Source of the DNA: Owenia fusiformis
Taxonomy: Eukaryota; Annelida; Polychaeta; Sabellida; Oweniidae
Assembly: GCA_903813345.2 (NCBI GenBank)
Contig: CAIIXF020000012.1
Location: 1,653,318-1,717,317 of the forward strand
Reading direction: 5' to 3'
DNA: 64,000 nucleotides
The position numbers were made by a program, and so were the translations under genes. This document shows, piece after piece, positions 13,301-24,562 of this stretch; position 1 is the first letter of the stretch; each line of letters begins with the position of its first letter. The notes beneath the pieces are model-generated. The model was not told the DNA's origin. It searched no databases and saw only the letters and a list, made by a program, of their open reading frames with translations.

Positions 13301-15001
13301 TATGAAGAGAATTGTCTCTGCTATTTCCTCTGTCACGAAAAGAACCTTCATTGCTATATGCTCTATCATGAACAGAACATTCATTGCCATATGCTCTATC
13401 ATGAACTGAACCTTGATTGCTATATGCTCTATCATGAACTGAACCTTGATTGCTATATGCTCTATCATGAACTGAACCTTGATTGCTATATGCTCTATCA
13501 TGATCTGAACCTTGATTGCTATATGCTCTATCATGATCTGAACCTTGATTGCTATATGCTCTATCATGAACTGAACCTTGATTGCTATATGCTCTTTCAT
13601 GATCTGAACCTTGATTGCTATATGCTCTATCATGAACTGAACCTTGATTGCTATATTCTCTATCATGAACTGAACCTTGATTGCTATATACTCTATCATG
13701 AACTGAACCTTGATTTCTATATGCTCTATCATGAACTGAACCTTGATTGCTATGTGGTCTATCATGAACTGAACCTTGATTTCTATATGCTCTATCATGA
13801 TCTGAACCTTGATTGCTATATGCTCTATCATGAACTGAACCTTGATTGCTATATGCTCTATCATGAACTGAACCTTGATTGCTATATGCTCTATCATGAA
13901 CTGAACCTTGATTTCTATATGCTCTATCATGAACTGAACCTTGATTGCTATGTGGTCTATCATGAACTGAACCTTGATTGCTATATGCTCTATCATGATC
14001 TGAACCTTGATTACTGTGTGGTCTATCATGAAATGAACCTTGATTTCTATATGCTCTATCATGTACAGAACCTTGATTGATATGTGCTCTATCATGGACT
14101 GAACCTCGATTGCTGTATGCTCTATCAAGAACAGAACCTTGGTTGTTATAGACCCCATCATGAACTGAGCCTTGATTGTTTTGAGGGTTATTTGGCATAC
14201 AACCTCTTCTGGGGTTTTGACCGATCCATTCCATTTCAGACAAATCTGAAGGAACTGGCCCTAACAGTGATTTCTTACCACTCATTTTTGTCTTCTCTGA
14301 TGTTTCATCTAATGCAGAGTAAAGAACTTCTTCTTTTCTTCTGTCTCTTCTTTTTTTGGTTATCTTTTCTCCTGTTGAAGCTATTGGTTTGCAGTCTAAA
14401 TTTTCAGGTGTTTTACAACCCATAACTTCATCATTGCTATGTGGTCTATCATGAACTGAACCTTGATTGCTATATGCTCTATCATGATCTGAACCTTGAT
14501 TACTGTGTGGTCTATCATGAAATGAACCTTGATTTCTATATGCTCTATCATGTACAGAACCTTGATTGATATGTGCTCTATCATGGACTGAACCTCGATT
14601 GCTGTATGCTCTATCAAGAACAGAACCTTGGTTGTTATAGACCCCATCATGAACTGAGCCTTGATTGTTTTGAGGGTTATTTGGCATACAACCTCTTCTG
14701 GGGTTTTGACCGATCCATTCCATTTCAGACCAATCTGAAGGAACTTGCCCTAACAGTGATTTCTTACCACGTTGGTTATAACCCTGTTCAATATTACTCT
14801 CAAAAGAGCTGCTATTTTGTCCATGAGAACTGTTTCGCCAAATTCGACCATAAAATGACGAATTTCCACCTGAACTGTTGTCATCTTGGAGATGATGATC
14901 CTTTTTCCCAAGAGACTGCCGTTGATCTCTCTGGCCTGGTTGTCGTTGTTGCCTATTCGATCTTCCATTTTGATTAATTTGTTGACCTCGTTGCGTCAAA
15001 C
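7341..15001 (-). CDS. DEAH helicase / RBR E3 ligase, exon 3 (main exon)
   Basis: This 7.66 kb exon encodes about 2553 residues of a DEAH-box helicase joined to a RING-IBR-RING ubiquitin ligase. Positions here count from the exon start. An N/Q/R-rich start is followed by 11-residue repeats (about 100-580) and a lysine-rich linker. A coiled-coil-like stretch (about 950-1070) precedes the helicase core: GETGSGKST near 1088, DEAHER near 1183, SATID, and QRKGRAGR near 1390. A helicase-associated region and RRM-like segments follow (CEVYVSNV near 1980). The RBR module starts near 2330 (CAACYSS...CGHPYCKDC); RING2 (CPKC...GCNHVAC) ends near 2510 and keeps the cysteine expected to be catalytic. Plant DEAH11/DEAH12 proteins have the same order. 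Likely roles are RNA remodelling and ubiquitination; no substrate is inferable. The exon opens after TTTTAG at 15002, with no ATG near its 5' end, so upstream exons are required. Confidence 0.92.
13327..14190 (-). repeat. 33 bp coding minisatellite (11-residue repeats)
   Basis: About 26 tandem units of 33 bp encode the motif NQGSVHDRAYS and variants (SDHDRAY, SVHDRPH). Because the unit is a multiple of three, unit gain or loss keeps the frame. For the same reason long empty frames also stay open on the opposite strand and in other frames; these are not genes. The repeat is polar, without cysteine or hydrophobic clusters, and probably disordered. Confidence 0.93.
14281..14432 (-). repeat. 152 bp exact duplicate of 12808-12959
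   Basis: This segment encodes DEVMGCKTPENLDCKPIAS through SEKTKMS and matches 12808-12959 base for base as far as I can read. Both copies are in frame in the same exon, with the long 33 bp array between them. The arrangement suggests an unequal exchange that copied the array edges together. Confidence 0.85.
14433..14680 (-). repeat. Second block of the 33 bp coding repeat
   Basis: About seven more units of the 11-residue repeat lie nearer the N terminus of the protein. Bases 14433-14766 (which include the leader encoding PSDWSEMEWIGQNPRRG) repeat 13947-14280 with only two base differences that I could find. This block is therefore a recent copy of the start of the main array. Confidence 0.85.
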
Positions 15002-15574
15002 CTAAAATATATAGTCTAGATTAAACAGTAATTGACAAAGTTAGTTTATGTTAATCATCATAATCAAATTAGAAAAACTGACGAATAATAATAGGCCTAC
15101 AATAAAATCATTTTGGCAAAAGGACAGCAAAAATGCGATTATCATTTTCAACCCGACGTCCGGATGTGAATGAATAGTCATACACACGTAAGCTGTGTGC
15201 AGGTGTATAAGAATATCTTGCTGTATGTGATGGGCAATGGACAAAGCAAACCGTACGTCAATTTAAACGTAGTAGAATGCCTGCATTCCGAAGAACCTCA
15301 TGGGAGGATGGGACTAAGTGACTTCATGAGACGCTTTAGGACTAAACTGGGCACAATTTATTTTTTTGACGTTATATCAAAGAAAATTACTTACTCCATG
15401 CAATGGATATATCATTTGTGGGTAACCTTCACTTCTGTTTGAAGCCCAATAACGCTAGGAGTAAAAGCTATTGAAAACGGCGCCAGAGTATCATACTCTA
15501 AAATGTACCATTTCTTTTTTTAAATTTTTTATTGGCATAACAGGATAATATTTACATATGTTTCCAATACGAAT

Positions 15575-15778
15575 GTATTAATGAGATCTGGATGTATTTG
15601 GTCTTTTTAATATTTTTATAAAAAATAATTATTAATTCTTTTGTCCGCTGTGACGGAGCAGTTTCACAGTTCACATTTGCAACTGGTTCGTCACGGCGGA
15701 CAAAAAAATTAAAACATTATTTTTTATACAAAATTTAAATTAAAAAGAACCAATACATCAACATCTCATTAATACCTT
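15575..15778. mobile_element. ~200 bp fold-back MITE
   Basis: A near-palindrome: GTATTAATGAGATCTGGATG pairs with CATCAACATCTCATTAATAC, and TTTTGTCCGCTGTGACGGAG pairs with TTCGTCACGGCGGACAAAAA. No coding capacity. Confidence 0.75.
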
Positions 15779-15979
15779 CAGAGTTATGCTAAACACATAT
15801 GTATCGTGTCATATATTTCATCGTGTCACTATATGGTGCCATTAAAAAGTTAAAACAAGGCACAGACGTGAACAATATCGTACCTAAAACACAGCATTGT
15901 GGTCTTGTTGACCAAGAAAGCAAGATGGCCGCAGAAAAGTTAATCAGCTCTGGAACTTATCACTGTGTAACATATGTAA

Positions 15980-16375
15980 AAATTTGAACCTGTAGACAAG
16001 TCTTGAAAGTGAAGATTTTAGGACGGAAAATCCAGAATGGCTACCTTAAAATTTACCCACAATTCCCAAAAACCAATCAGATCTTGACGTTGATATGTAG
16101 AAACATCCCTGAAAATTTCAGATGAATCCCTCAAATGGTTTGGCTGAAAATCTGTAGACAAGTCTTGAAAGTGAAGATTTTAGGACAGAAAATCCAAAAT
16201 GGCCACCTTAAAATTTAACCAGAATGCCCAAAAACTAATCAGTTCTTGACGTTATATGTAGAAACATCCCTGAAAATTTCAGATGAATCCCTCAAAAGGT
16301 TTGGCTGGAAACATGTAGACAAGTCTTGAAAGTAAAGATTTTAGGACGGAAAATCCAAAATGGCCACCTTAAAAT
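15980..16375. repeat. ~165 bp satellite, left part
   Basis: More than two tandem units contain GACAAGTCTTGAAAGTGAAG, GGACGGAAAATCCAAAATGG, GAAACATCCCTGAAAATTTC and CCCTCAAATGGTTTGGCTG. The array is cut at 16376 by the LINE fragment and resumes at about 18298. The same family, in the opposite orientation, is present at 40925-41192 and 43411-44784. Confidence 0.85.
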
Positions 16376-18297
16376 TACCAATCACAATGCCAAGGAAATC
16401 ACCTGTTTATAATATGATGAATATATGGAATAAAATTCCAAGAGAGCTAAAATCATTACCAAGTATAGCATCATTCAAGTACAACTTAAAAAAATTTCTC
16501 TTCCAAGGCACAATCTCAACAATGACCTTAAAACTCTCAAGGAAACAAGAAATTATTCTAAATCGTGCCAGATCAGATCTCATTCTCAAATCACAACTCA
16601 AGGCCCACAACTGGACAACTGTTGACTCTCCAAACTGCGAATGCGGAGCCCCTGAGACTTTCCGCCATTTGTTTTTTAAATGCCCATTGAAAACTGAACA
16701 AATTCTTAAATTTAATAGAGATATTGAACTAATCACTGGAAACCAATCTCAGTTCAGGACCCAAATGGACAAAATAAATCTTTACTTATTTGCTCACCCT
16801 TCACTTACTCAGGAACAAATTGACAATCTTTTATCAGTGGTGAGCCTATATCTTATTGAGCACGCATAGTTACATGTAGTTGGAAGCTGGTCTACTTTTG
16901 TTCTCAGCCCTACCACTCCTTATCTCTACTGCTTTTCTCCCCTTGTTTCATTCTCTTACATTATACTGTAGCACCATGAAGTCTTCTTTGTGCCACATAC
17001 AGGGTGTCCAAAAAACAAGACCGTAAGAAAGTTGAATAACTCGGTCAATTTTGCATATTTTGCCTTGAAATTTAAGAATTATTTAGTTCATTCAATGTGA
17101 ATTTTGTTCTGAAAGTTTGATAATCTGTTCATTGTGTCAAAAACTACAGTCCTTTACAAAACATGTTCAAAGTGGGCACTTCTCCTCTCTATGCACAAAC
17201 GAATCCTGCGAACAAAGTTGTTAATGACCCTTACCTATACACATTAATGTGGATGGTAAATATTGGGGTAGTTATTGCCCTCTTAAGATTGTTAGGGGCC
17301 TGTCAGTATACACATTGGCTTTGAGAAATCCTCAAAGACAAAAATTTGGGGGATTTAGATCGGGCGAATGAGCTGCCCATATGGTTTGCGTTCTGCAACT
17401 GATGAGCTGACCACCAAAGCATTGCCTAAACCATTTCAGCATATCATTTGCAGTGTTGGGGTGGTATTGGCTTGTTCAAACCACTGCTTAATTATCTCCT
17501 TAAATGTCCCTTCTGGTGCTTAGTGACCTCCAAAACTTGGTGAGAACTTACTGGTCCTTGTTCATGGTGATAGCAAGTCCCCAGTCACCTTCGAACCAAA
17601 AGGGAATGATGATTCCATGTTTCCTCATTGCCACCCAGGGAGTGCATTGTTCAGAATGCAATGGATGCTGTAACACTTCATCAGTAGGATGTAAGCCCCA
17701 GTAGCAATTGTTCTTGGAACAAACTTGTCCATTCAGAAAGACATGTGTGTAGGAGGATCATCAACAGGTTTGTTCGCCGGATTGAATTGTGCATAGAGAT
17801 GACATTTGCACATTTGGGGCATGTTTTGTAAGGAGCTGTAGTTTTTGACTCAATTGGTAGATTATTATCAAACTTTTATAACAAAATTCACATTGAATGA
17901 ACTAAATAATTCTGAAATTTCAAGGCAAAATATGCAAAATTGACAGAATTATTCAACTTTCTTACGGTCCTGTTTTTTTTGGACACCCTGTAGAAAGTAC
18001 AGATCAGCCGTTTATTAGCCATGGGAGACTATGGCGTGAACCTCTTTTCCCTACTCATACTACTATATCTTTGTTTCCAGGACCCTATAGGCAGAGGCAG
18101 CAGCCCCCCACACTCCAATTAAAATGCAGATGCTTTCTTTACTATTTTTTTCTAATATATAATTGTGTATTAAAACCATGTTTACAAATTGTAATTACTA
18201 CATTGAGGGACACCTATAATGCCACTGGCGATTGGGTCCCTCATGTATGATATGTACTTTTAATGATTAATGGCAATAAAATCTCTTGATGAAAAAA
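16376..18297 (+). mobile_element. LINE 3' fragment (interrupted by a mariner-like element)
   Basis: From 16376 to 16869 an open frame encodes the C-terminal part of a non-LTR retrotransposon ORF2, with NIWNKIPRELKSLPSI and a zinc-knuckle-like CECGAPETFRHLFFKC. The 3'UTR runs to about 17000, is interrupted by the element at 17000-17990, and continues to an AATAAA and A-rich tail near 18297. The fragment lies inside a satellite unit, whose broken ends flank it. The tail (CACTGGCGATTGGGTCCCTC) resembles but is not the same as that of the LINE at 19435-22903. Confidence 0.8.
17000..17990 (-). mobile_element. Mariner-like DNA transposon, decayed
   Basis: Long inverted termini of about 130 bp start CAGGGTGTCC and end GGACACCCTG, with TA on both sides (16998-16999 and 17991-17992), the target duplication of the Tc1/mariner group. 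On the minus strand fragments of a transposase are readable, including SPDLNPPNFCL near 17344-17372 followed by a KANVYTDRP-like stretch. That segment holds the third catalytic acid in this family; N here replaces the usual D. Stops are frequent, so it is inactive. Confidence 0.85.
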
Positions 18298-18600
18298 AAG
18301 ATATACCCAGAATGCCCAAAAACTAATCAGTTCTTGACGTTGATATGAAGAAACATCCCTGAAAATTTCAGAGAAATCCCTCAAATGGTTTGGCTGGAAA
18401 CCTGTAGACAAGTCTTGAAAGTGAAGATTTTAGGACGGAAAATCCAAAATGGCCACCTTAAAATTTACCCAGAATGCCCAAAAACTAATCAGTTCTTGAC
18501 TTTGATATGTAGAAACATCCCTGAAAATTTCAGATGAATCCCTCAAATGGTTTGGCTGGAAACCTGTAGACAAGCTGAAAAGTGAGACGCCGCCCGCCGC
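18298..18600. repeat. ~165 bp satellite, right part
   Basis: The continuation of the satellite broken by the LINE fragment (CCCAGAATGCCCAAAAACTA and following). It ends in a GC-rich CCGCCCGCCGCCCGCCCG stretch near 18585-18605, then GGTACGATA before the right TIR begins at about 18645. Confidence 0.8.
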
Positions 18601-18908
18601 CCGCCCGTTAAGCTGACTACAATATCGTACCTTTTGTTAGGTACGATAAAAAGAAATGGTATATTTTGGAGTATGACACTCCGGGGCCATTTTCAATAGC
18701 TTTTCCTCCTAGCGTTATGGGACTTCAAAAAGAAGTGAAGGTTACCTGCAAATAATATATCCATTGCATGGAGTAAGTTATTTTCTTTGGTATAGCGAAA
18801 CATACAAGTTAAAAATAAATTGTGAAGTATTCTTAGTGTTTTTATGAAAACTAACATGCTCCGTCACAGTGGACAAATCTTTCGATACCACCCTGTGAAA
18901 ATACTTAC

Positions 18909-19049
18909 CTTGACTTTTGGAATGTTCGTCTCTTGTAATTTGACTTGTATCATGTGTGTCAGTATTATCACGATGACCTCCTCTGTGCTTATCATTGTTG
19001 AATGTTTTGGAATGTACCTTTGGTCTCGCCCCCAGGCCTAACAAAGGAT
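18909..19049 (-). CDS. Helicase-RBR gene, exon 2
   Basis: A 141-base exon is bounded on the minus strand by TTGTAG at its start and CAAG|GTAAGT at its end. It begins in phase 1 and ends in phase 1, so it joins exon 1 and exon 3 without breaking the frame. It encodes a polar stretch including LLGLGARPKVHSKTFNNDKH and ending SKSQG. This low-complexity, basic character matches the start of exon 3. No domain was recognised. Confidence 0.7.
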
Positions 19050-19189
19050 CTACAACAATTCAGAGCAAAATTTAGTTAATCATTTATCTTTTTTTAGATG
19101 TTTGTGATTAATATGACAATACACATAATATGCAAAGTGCTATTCTTAAAAGAATCAAATTATAGTTATTTGTATCTTGGGTATTATAC

Positions 19190-19434
19190 ACTTAAGGTAT
19201 CTTGGGAAATGGGAATAATACTTAAGTTACTTGTATCTTCATAATTATACTGTAGTATTTTGTATATGAGGAATAAAATTGCATTTACTTGTATCTTGGG
19301 TAGTATACTTAAATTATTTATATCTCGGGAATCTTTTTCTAGTTACCTGTTTCTGAGGAATGAAATTGTGTAGCTAGTTACTTATATCTGAGCAATGAAA
19401 CTGTAGTTACCTGTATCGAGGTTATTATACTGAT
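19190..19434. repeat. Degenerate ~30 bp array, left part
   Basis: Irregular units around GTTACTTGTATCTGGGGAAT and TATACTGTAG. The LINE at 19435-22903 separates this part from the longer right part. Confidence 0.7.
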
Positions 19435-22400
19435 TATATTAATAGTATCACTGCGGATAGTGGGGCAAGATTTGAATCACTGAAAATTAGAGTTAAAGAA
19501 GTTAATCCCTCAATTATCAGTCTCTGTGAGACTGGTGCTCTATCCAAAGATGACATTGCCAACGGTAATTTTGACATAAAACATTATAGGACTTTATACT
19601 CTGAGTTAGGAAGAGGCCTTCTTATTTATATACATGACCAGATTGCCTTTAAGACAATTGACTCAGATTTTTACATTGAAGGCTTAGATTGTCTTTTTGC
19701 TGAATTAATAATAAATCAAAAGAAAATTTTATTTGGAGCCTGTTACAGGTCTCCAAGTATGAATGCTAACCAAACCCGTGAATACTTTTCTCTTTTTAAG
19801 CAACAGCTTCATAAGATTAATAATAATGTTCCAACTTTTGACCATGTTATGATCATGGGTGACCTAAATGCTAAAAATTATATTTGGTATGATAACAATG
19901 ATGGCAATTTAGCTGGTGATAAACTTCTAGAATCTATTGATGAGTTTAATTATGTACAATTAATAAATAAACCCACAAGAATAACAAGGCATTCAAGGTC
20001 ATGCATCGATCATATTATTACAGAATCACCTGATATTTTTAATTCCTGGACAATAACTGACCCAATTGGAAGGACTGATCACAGTACTATTATAACTCAA
20101 ATTAATCTCTTAAAGTTCAAAAGAAAAAATCAGTGAGAAAAAAATTATGGAAATATAAAGAAACCAATCTTGTACACTTGTAAGCTTAAATAACTCAATA
20201 CGTAATGAAAACTGGAATCAAATTATTAATAATGGCACTGATATGAATAAAATTACAATAGACTTTGTCCAGAAATTAACAACTATTTACAAAACTAATA
20301 TTCCAAACAAAATCATTACTATCAGGGCAAATGATCAACCGTGGTTTAACGACAAACTTAAGTTAGAAATTAAAAAGAAAAGACAATACTACAATCAAAT
20401 GATTAAAAATCCAAGTGATGAAAATAGAATAAAATATGACCAACAAGCATTACAATTAACAACTTTAATCAAAGAAGCTAAGTGTCAAAACGAAATAAAT
20501 ACTTTGGAATCTATGAAGACTTTAAGCAAAAATGATAAGAACTATTGGAAAATAATTAAATCTTTTCTCGGTAATTAGCATGTTAAATCTGATATCCCAT
20601 CAATTATAGATGAAAATTCAAATCACCCACTCACTAGGAACTTAGATAAAGCTAATGCATTTTTGACTTTTTTTTGCAAATAAGAATCATCTAGACGAAA
20701 ATGACAATCACTTTTTACCAGACTTTCCAATGAGAACAAACTCACTGCTGATTTCAGCTAAAACTGATCAGTTTGAAGTTATGAAGTTAATTTTGACTCT
20801 TGACCCTTCCAAAGCTTGTGGCCCAGATGAGATAACAAATAAAATGTTAAATTTAACTGCACACTCACTTTCTAAACCACTATCTGAACTTTTCAACAAA
20901 CTAATGGCCAAGAATATTTTTCCTGATACTTGGAAAATTGGCAGTGTATGTCCTATTTTTAAAAAACAGGACAAATCCAAGATTAGTAACTACAGACCCA
21001 TAACACTACTCAATACATTATCAAAATTGTTTGAGAAAATTATAGCTGACCGAATCAAAAAACACTTAATTTCGAATGATCTTTTGTTCAAGTATCAGTC
21101 TGGCTTTCTACCAGGCCATAGCACCCATTCTCAGCTAATGGCAATTGAACATTTTTTACTTACCAATTTTGACCAAGGCAAAGCCTCTAAAACCATTTTC
21201 TTGACATTGCAGCTGCTTTTGACCGTGTTCCGCATAACTTACTTCTACACAAACTAAGGGCCTACGGTATTCATGGACAACTTCTAAATTTACTAAAATC
21301 ATATCCGACAAATAGGCGGTTTTTTGTAAACATTGCTGGTGAGTCATCAGTAACAACTGAAGCAGGCTTCCTAAACTGTGGCGTGCCACAGGGATCAATT
21401 TTAGGCCCACTTCTATTTATTTTATACATTAATGACCTTCCTGATAATGTTAACTCCAAATGCTATATCTATGCAGATGACACATCTCTTCATTTTATTT
21501 TTGATCCCAAAAAGCCCCAAGAAATTGATGAACTAGTTAAATCCGATCTAACTGAGATAGAAAATTGGTCCAAATTGTGGAAATTACAATTTAAACCAGA
21601 AAAGAGCTGTGAAGTTATTTTCCATGGAGTTAGAGCAAATCCTCAAAATGTAAGCAAATCCTTTCTAAGTGACTCTGAAATCGAAAGAACAAATGTACAT
21701 AAACACCTTGGATACACTTTTGATCATAATCTGACCAATCAAAACCATATTGAAGAAATATATAATAAAGTTAGGAAAATAATAAATCCCCTGAAGAACC
21801 TTAAAACAAAGTTAAACTCAAGAGATCTGGAAACGCTTTTCAACTCATTTATAAGACCTCATTTTGATTATGGTACTGCTATTTTTAACACTGCATCAAA
21901 ATATCTTCTAAATAGACTTGATCAAATTTATTATCAGGCTGCTCTTTTGTGCTCTGGTTGTCTTCATGGCAGTAATACTGATAAAGTTTTGAATCTCCTT
22001 CAATGGCCTTCTCTAGACACAAGAAGAAAAATGCAAATTAACAACTTTATGTTTAAAGTTGTAAATGGTCCAAATCCACCCTTTTTAGATGAAATTTTTG
22101 ATAAATTCAAAAATCGGGGAACACGCAATCTGCGTGATAGATCTGAATTTAATTTACCAACCAGATGCTCAAAGAGGTTCTTGAATTCATCAGTTCCATC
22201 AGCAATATCAAACTGGTCACGACTACCAAAACGATTACGTAATTTGAATACTCTCCAATCCTTTAAAAAACACCAAAAGATTTTGTTTAAAAACCAAGAA
22301 AGTTTTATTAGCACCTCCAAACTCAATCTAAAAAGATCTCATGAAATTTTGATTAACCAATTTAGAGCTGATCTTCTTTTCAAAGCACAACTTTATGCTC

Positions 22401-22903
22401 ACAACTTCACTTATGTTGAGAATCCAAACTGTAAATGTGGAGCCCCCCAGACGGAAAAACACTTCTTATTTCATTGTCCCCATATTAAAGAAAAGATAAC
22501 AAAATTAAAAACTGATATTATTAATATAACTGGACTATCAGATAATCATTTAACTCAGAATGATCTCCTTTACTTAATGAAACATGGCTCGGACAATATT
22601 TCCCTTGATCTAAATTCACATCTCCAAACCTCAATCGCTGAATTCATTGAAATGAACCTATAACGTTTTCCCCTCCCTACATACTATATATACTATACTT
22701 TATTTTATATTATCCACACTTAATATTTCCACCCCATGGCCAACCACAAGTGCAGAGTGAACCCCTTGACCTAATCATAATTTTGTATTTTGTGCTATTA
22801 ATGTACCCTTCTATAATGCCTTCGGGCGACTGAAGGGATTTATATTATGATATTTTTATGAAGCAATAAATATTTCTTAATAAAAAAAATAAATAAATAA
22901 AAA
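19435..22903 (+). mobile_element. 5'-truncated LINE (non-LTR retrotransposon)
   Basis: An APE-type endonuclease domain lies at about 19440-20136 (INPSIISLCET-like start, ACYRSPSMN, MGDLNAKNYIW, TDHSTIITQI). A reverse transcriptase follows from about 20730 to 22000, with SNYRPITLLNTLSKLFEKI, DRVPHNLLLHKL, GVPQGSILGPLLFILYIND and the catalytic YADD near 21470. The last frame (21383-22663) ends with a knuckle CKCGAPQTEKHFLFHC. The 3'UTR ends with AATAAA-like repeats at about 22903. The element is broken: frames change near 20136, 20579-20730 and 21205-21380. ATACTG flanks both ends and may be a short target duplication or simply part of the surrounding array. Style suggests the CR1/Jockey group; the clade is not resolved. 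Confidence 0.92.
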
Positions 22904-24310
22904 TACTGAAGTTACTTGTATCTGAGGAATTAATCTGTAGTTATTTATATCTGAGGAATCAAATTGTAGTATTCTTATCTCTATGGTATTTTTCTAGGAA
23001 ATACAATTGTAGCTACTTGTATCTTCGGAATGATTATCAATTGTACTTGGGTATTATATTGCAGATACTTGTAACTGAAAATGAAATTGGAGCTACTTGT
23101 ATCTATGGTATTATACTATAGTTACTTACTTCTGGGGAATCAAATTGTACTAACTTCTATCTAGGTTATAATACTTTAGTTTCTTGTATCTGGGGAATTA
23201 TACAGTAGTTACTTGTATCTGCGGAATGATATTGTAGGAGTTAGTTACTAGTATCTGAGAAATCAAATTGACTTCTATCTAGGCCTTAATACTTCAGTTA
23301 CTTGTATTCGGGGAATTATACTGTAGTTACTTTTATCTGAAGAATGAAATTGGAGTACCTAGTTACAAGTATCTTAGGGATCAAATTGTACTAACTTCTA
23401 TCTAGGTTATAATACTTAAGTTACTTGTATCTGGGGACTTATGCTAGAGTTACTTGTATCTGGGGAATGAAATTGGAGTACCTAGTTACAAGTATCTTAG
23501 GAATCAAATTGTACTAACTTCTATCTAGGCTATAATACTTAAGTTACTTGTATCTGGGGACTTATGCTAGAGTTACTTGTATCTGGGGAATGATATTGTA
23601 TAAGCTAGTTACGAATATTCGAGGAACCAAATTGTTGCTACTTCTATTTAGGGTATAATACTTAAGTTACTTGTATCTGGGGAATTATACTGTAGTTATA
23701 CTGTGTTGTACTGTAGTTGCATCTGAGGAATGATATTGTAATCGCTAGTTACAAGTATCTGAAGAATCAAATTGTGATTATTTCATTAGGAGTATAATAC
23801 TTTTATTACTTGTATCTGGGGAATCATACTGTAGTTACTTGCATCTGAGGAATGATATTGTAGTAGTTAGTAACTGGTATCTAAGGACTCAATTTGTAGT
23901 AACTTCTATCTAGGGTATAATATTTAAGTTACTTGTATCTGGGGAATGAAATTAGAGTAGCTAGTTAGAAGTATCTGAGGAATCAAATTGTTGAAACTTC
24001 TATCTACTTGTATCTGGGGAAGTATACTGCAGTTAGTTGTATCTGGGGAACTTCTATATTCTAGTTACTTATGTATGAGGAATCAAATTGTAGTAACTTC
24101 TATCTAGGGTATAAAACTGTTATTACTTGTATCTGGGTCTATACTGTACTGTAGTTGCTTGTATCTGGGGAACTATACTATATAGATCTGGATCTAGGGA
24201 TTCAAATTGCATTTACAGTACGTGTACATTTTTATGTATGTGCGAAATCATATTTTATTTTCCTGGATCTTGAAAATCATAATTGTAGTCTTGTATGTGG
24301 GAAATCGCAC
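22904..24310. repeat. Degenerate ~30 bp array, right part
   Basis: About 1.4 kb of irregular repeats built from TTACTTGTATCTGGGGAAT, ATACTGTAGTTACTTGTATC and CAAATTGTACTAACTTCTAT. Some higher-order units of 90-130 bp occur, for example near 23340-23590. No coding potential. Confidence 0.85.
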
Positions 24311-24562
24311 CTGTATCCGCCGTCCGGGTAATTATACATAGTAGGTTGAGCTACTCGTTTCTGAGACCTTGTACATGAACGTGTTGTAAATATAACCCCC
24401 ATATAAAGGATTACTGTCCGCTCTCAACTGTTTACCCGTTACCCGTTATACGTTCGCGTCCAAGTTCTGTTTTGAAACTGAGCTCCCTGGAGAATAGATA
24501 TCGTACTATCATAACATTGGACCTGTATCCAGGGAAGCAGTGTAGTCTTATTTAATAGTTAC

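Larger units (their letters stand above)
15352..18823. mobile_element. 3.5 kb element with ~150 bp terminal inverted repeats
   Basis: Bases 15352-15525 match the complement of 18645-18823: shared runs include CAATTTATTTTT, AACTTACTCCATGCAATGGA, GGTAACCTTCACTTCT, ATAACGCTAGGAG and AAAGCTATTGAAAA. The interior carries a fold-back element, a ~165 bp satellite, a LINE fragment and a mariner-like element. No transposase belonging to these termini was found, so it is non-autonomous or has lost its gene. The right end lies about 85 bases from exon 2. Confidence 0.75.
15002..18908 (-). other. Intron 2 of the helicase-RBR gene
   Basis: The intron runs from the donor GTAAGT at 18908 to the acceptor TTTTAG at 15002 on the minus strand. 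Almost all of it is occupied by the nested transposable elements listed separately. About 350 bases next to exon 3 (15002-15350) hold nothing recognisable. Confidence 0.65.
19050..24562 (-). other. Intron 1 of the helicase-RBR gene
   Basis: The intron runs from the donor GTAAC at 24562 to the acceptor TTGTAG at 19050 on the minus strand. It holds a degenerate ~30 bp array on both sides of a LINE, annotated separately. Bases 24310-24560 show nothing recognisable. Confidence 0.6.

Noticed and set aside
13169-14161. Long open frames on both strands overlapping the helicase exon
   Set aside because: They exist only because the 33 bp unit is a multiple of three and lacks stops in several frames. 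The true frame is the one continuous with the helicase and RBR domains.
15170-15442. A 90-codon plus-strand frame near the helicase exon 3 border
   Set aside because: It overlaps the left TIR of the intron 2 element and has no recognisable domain.
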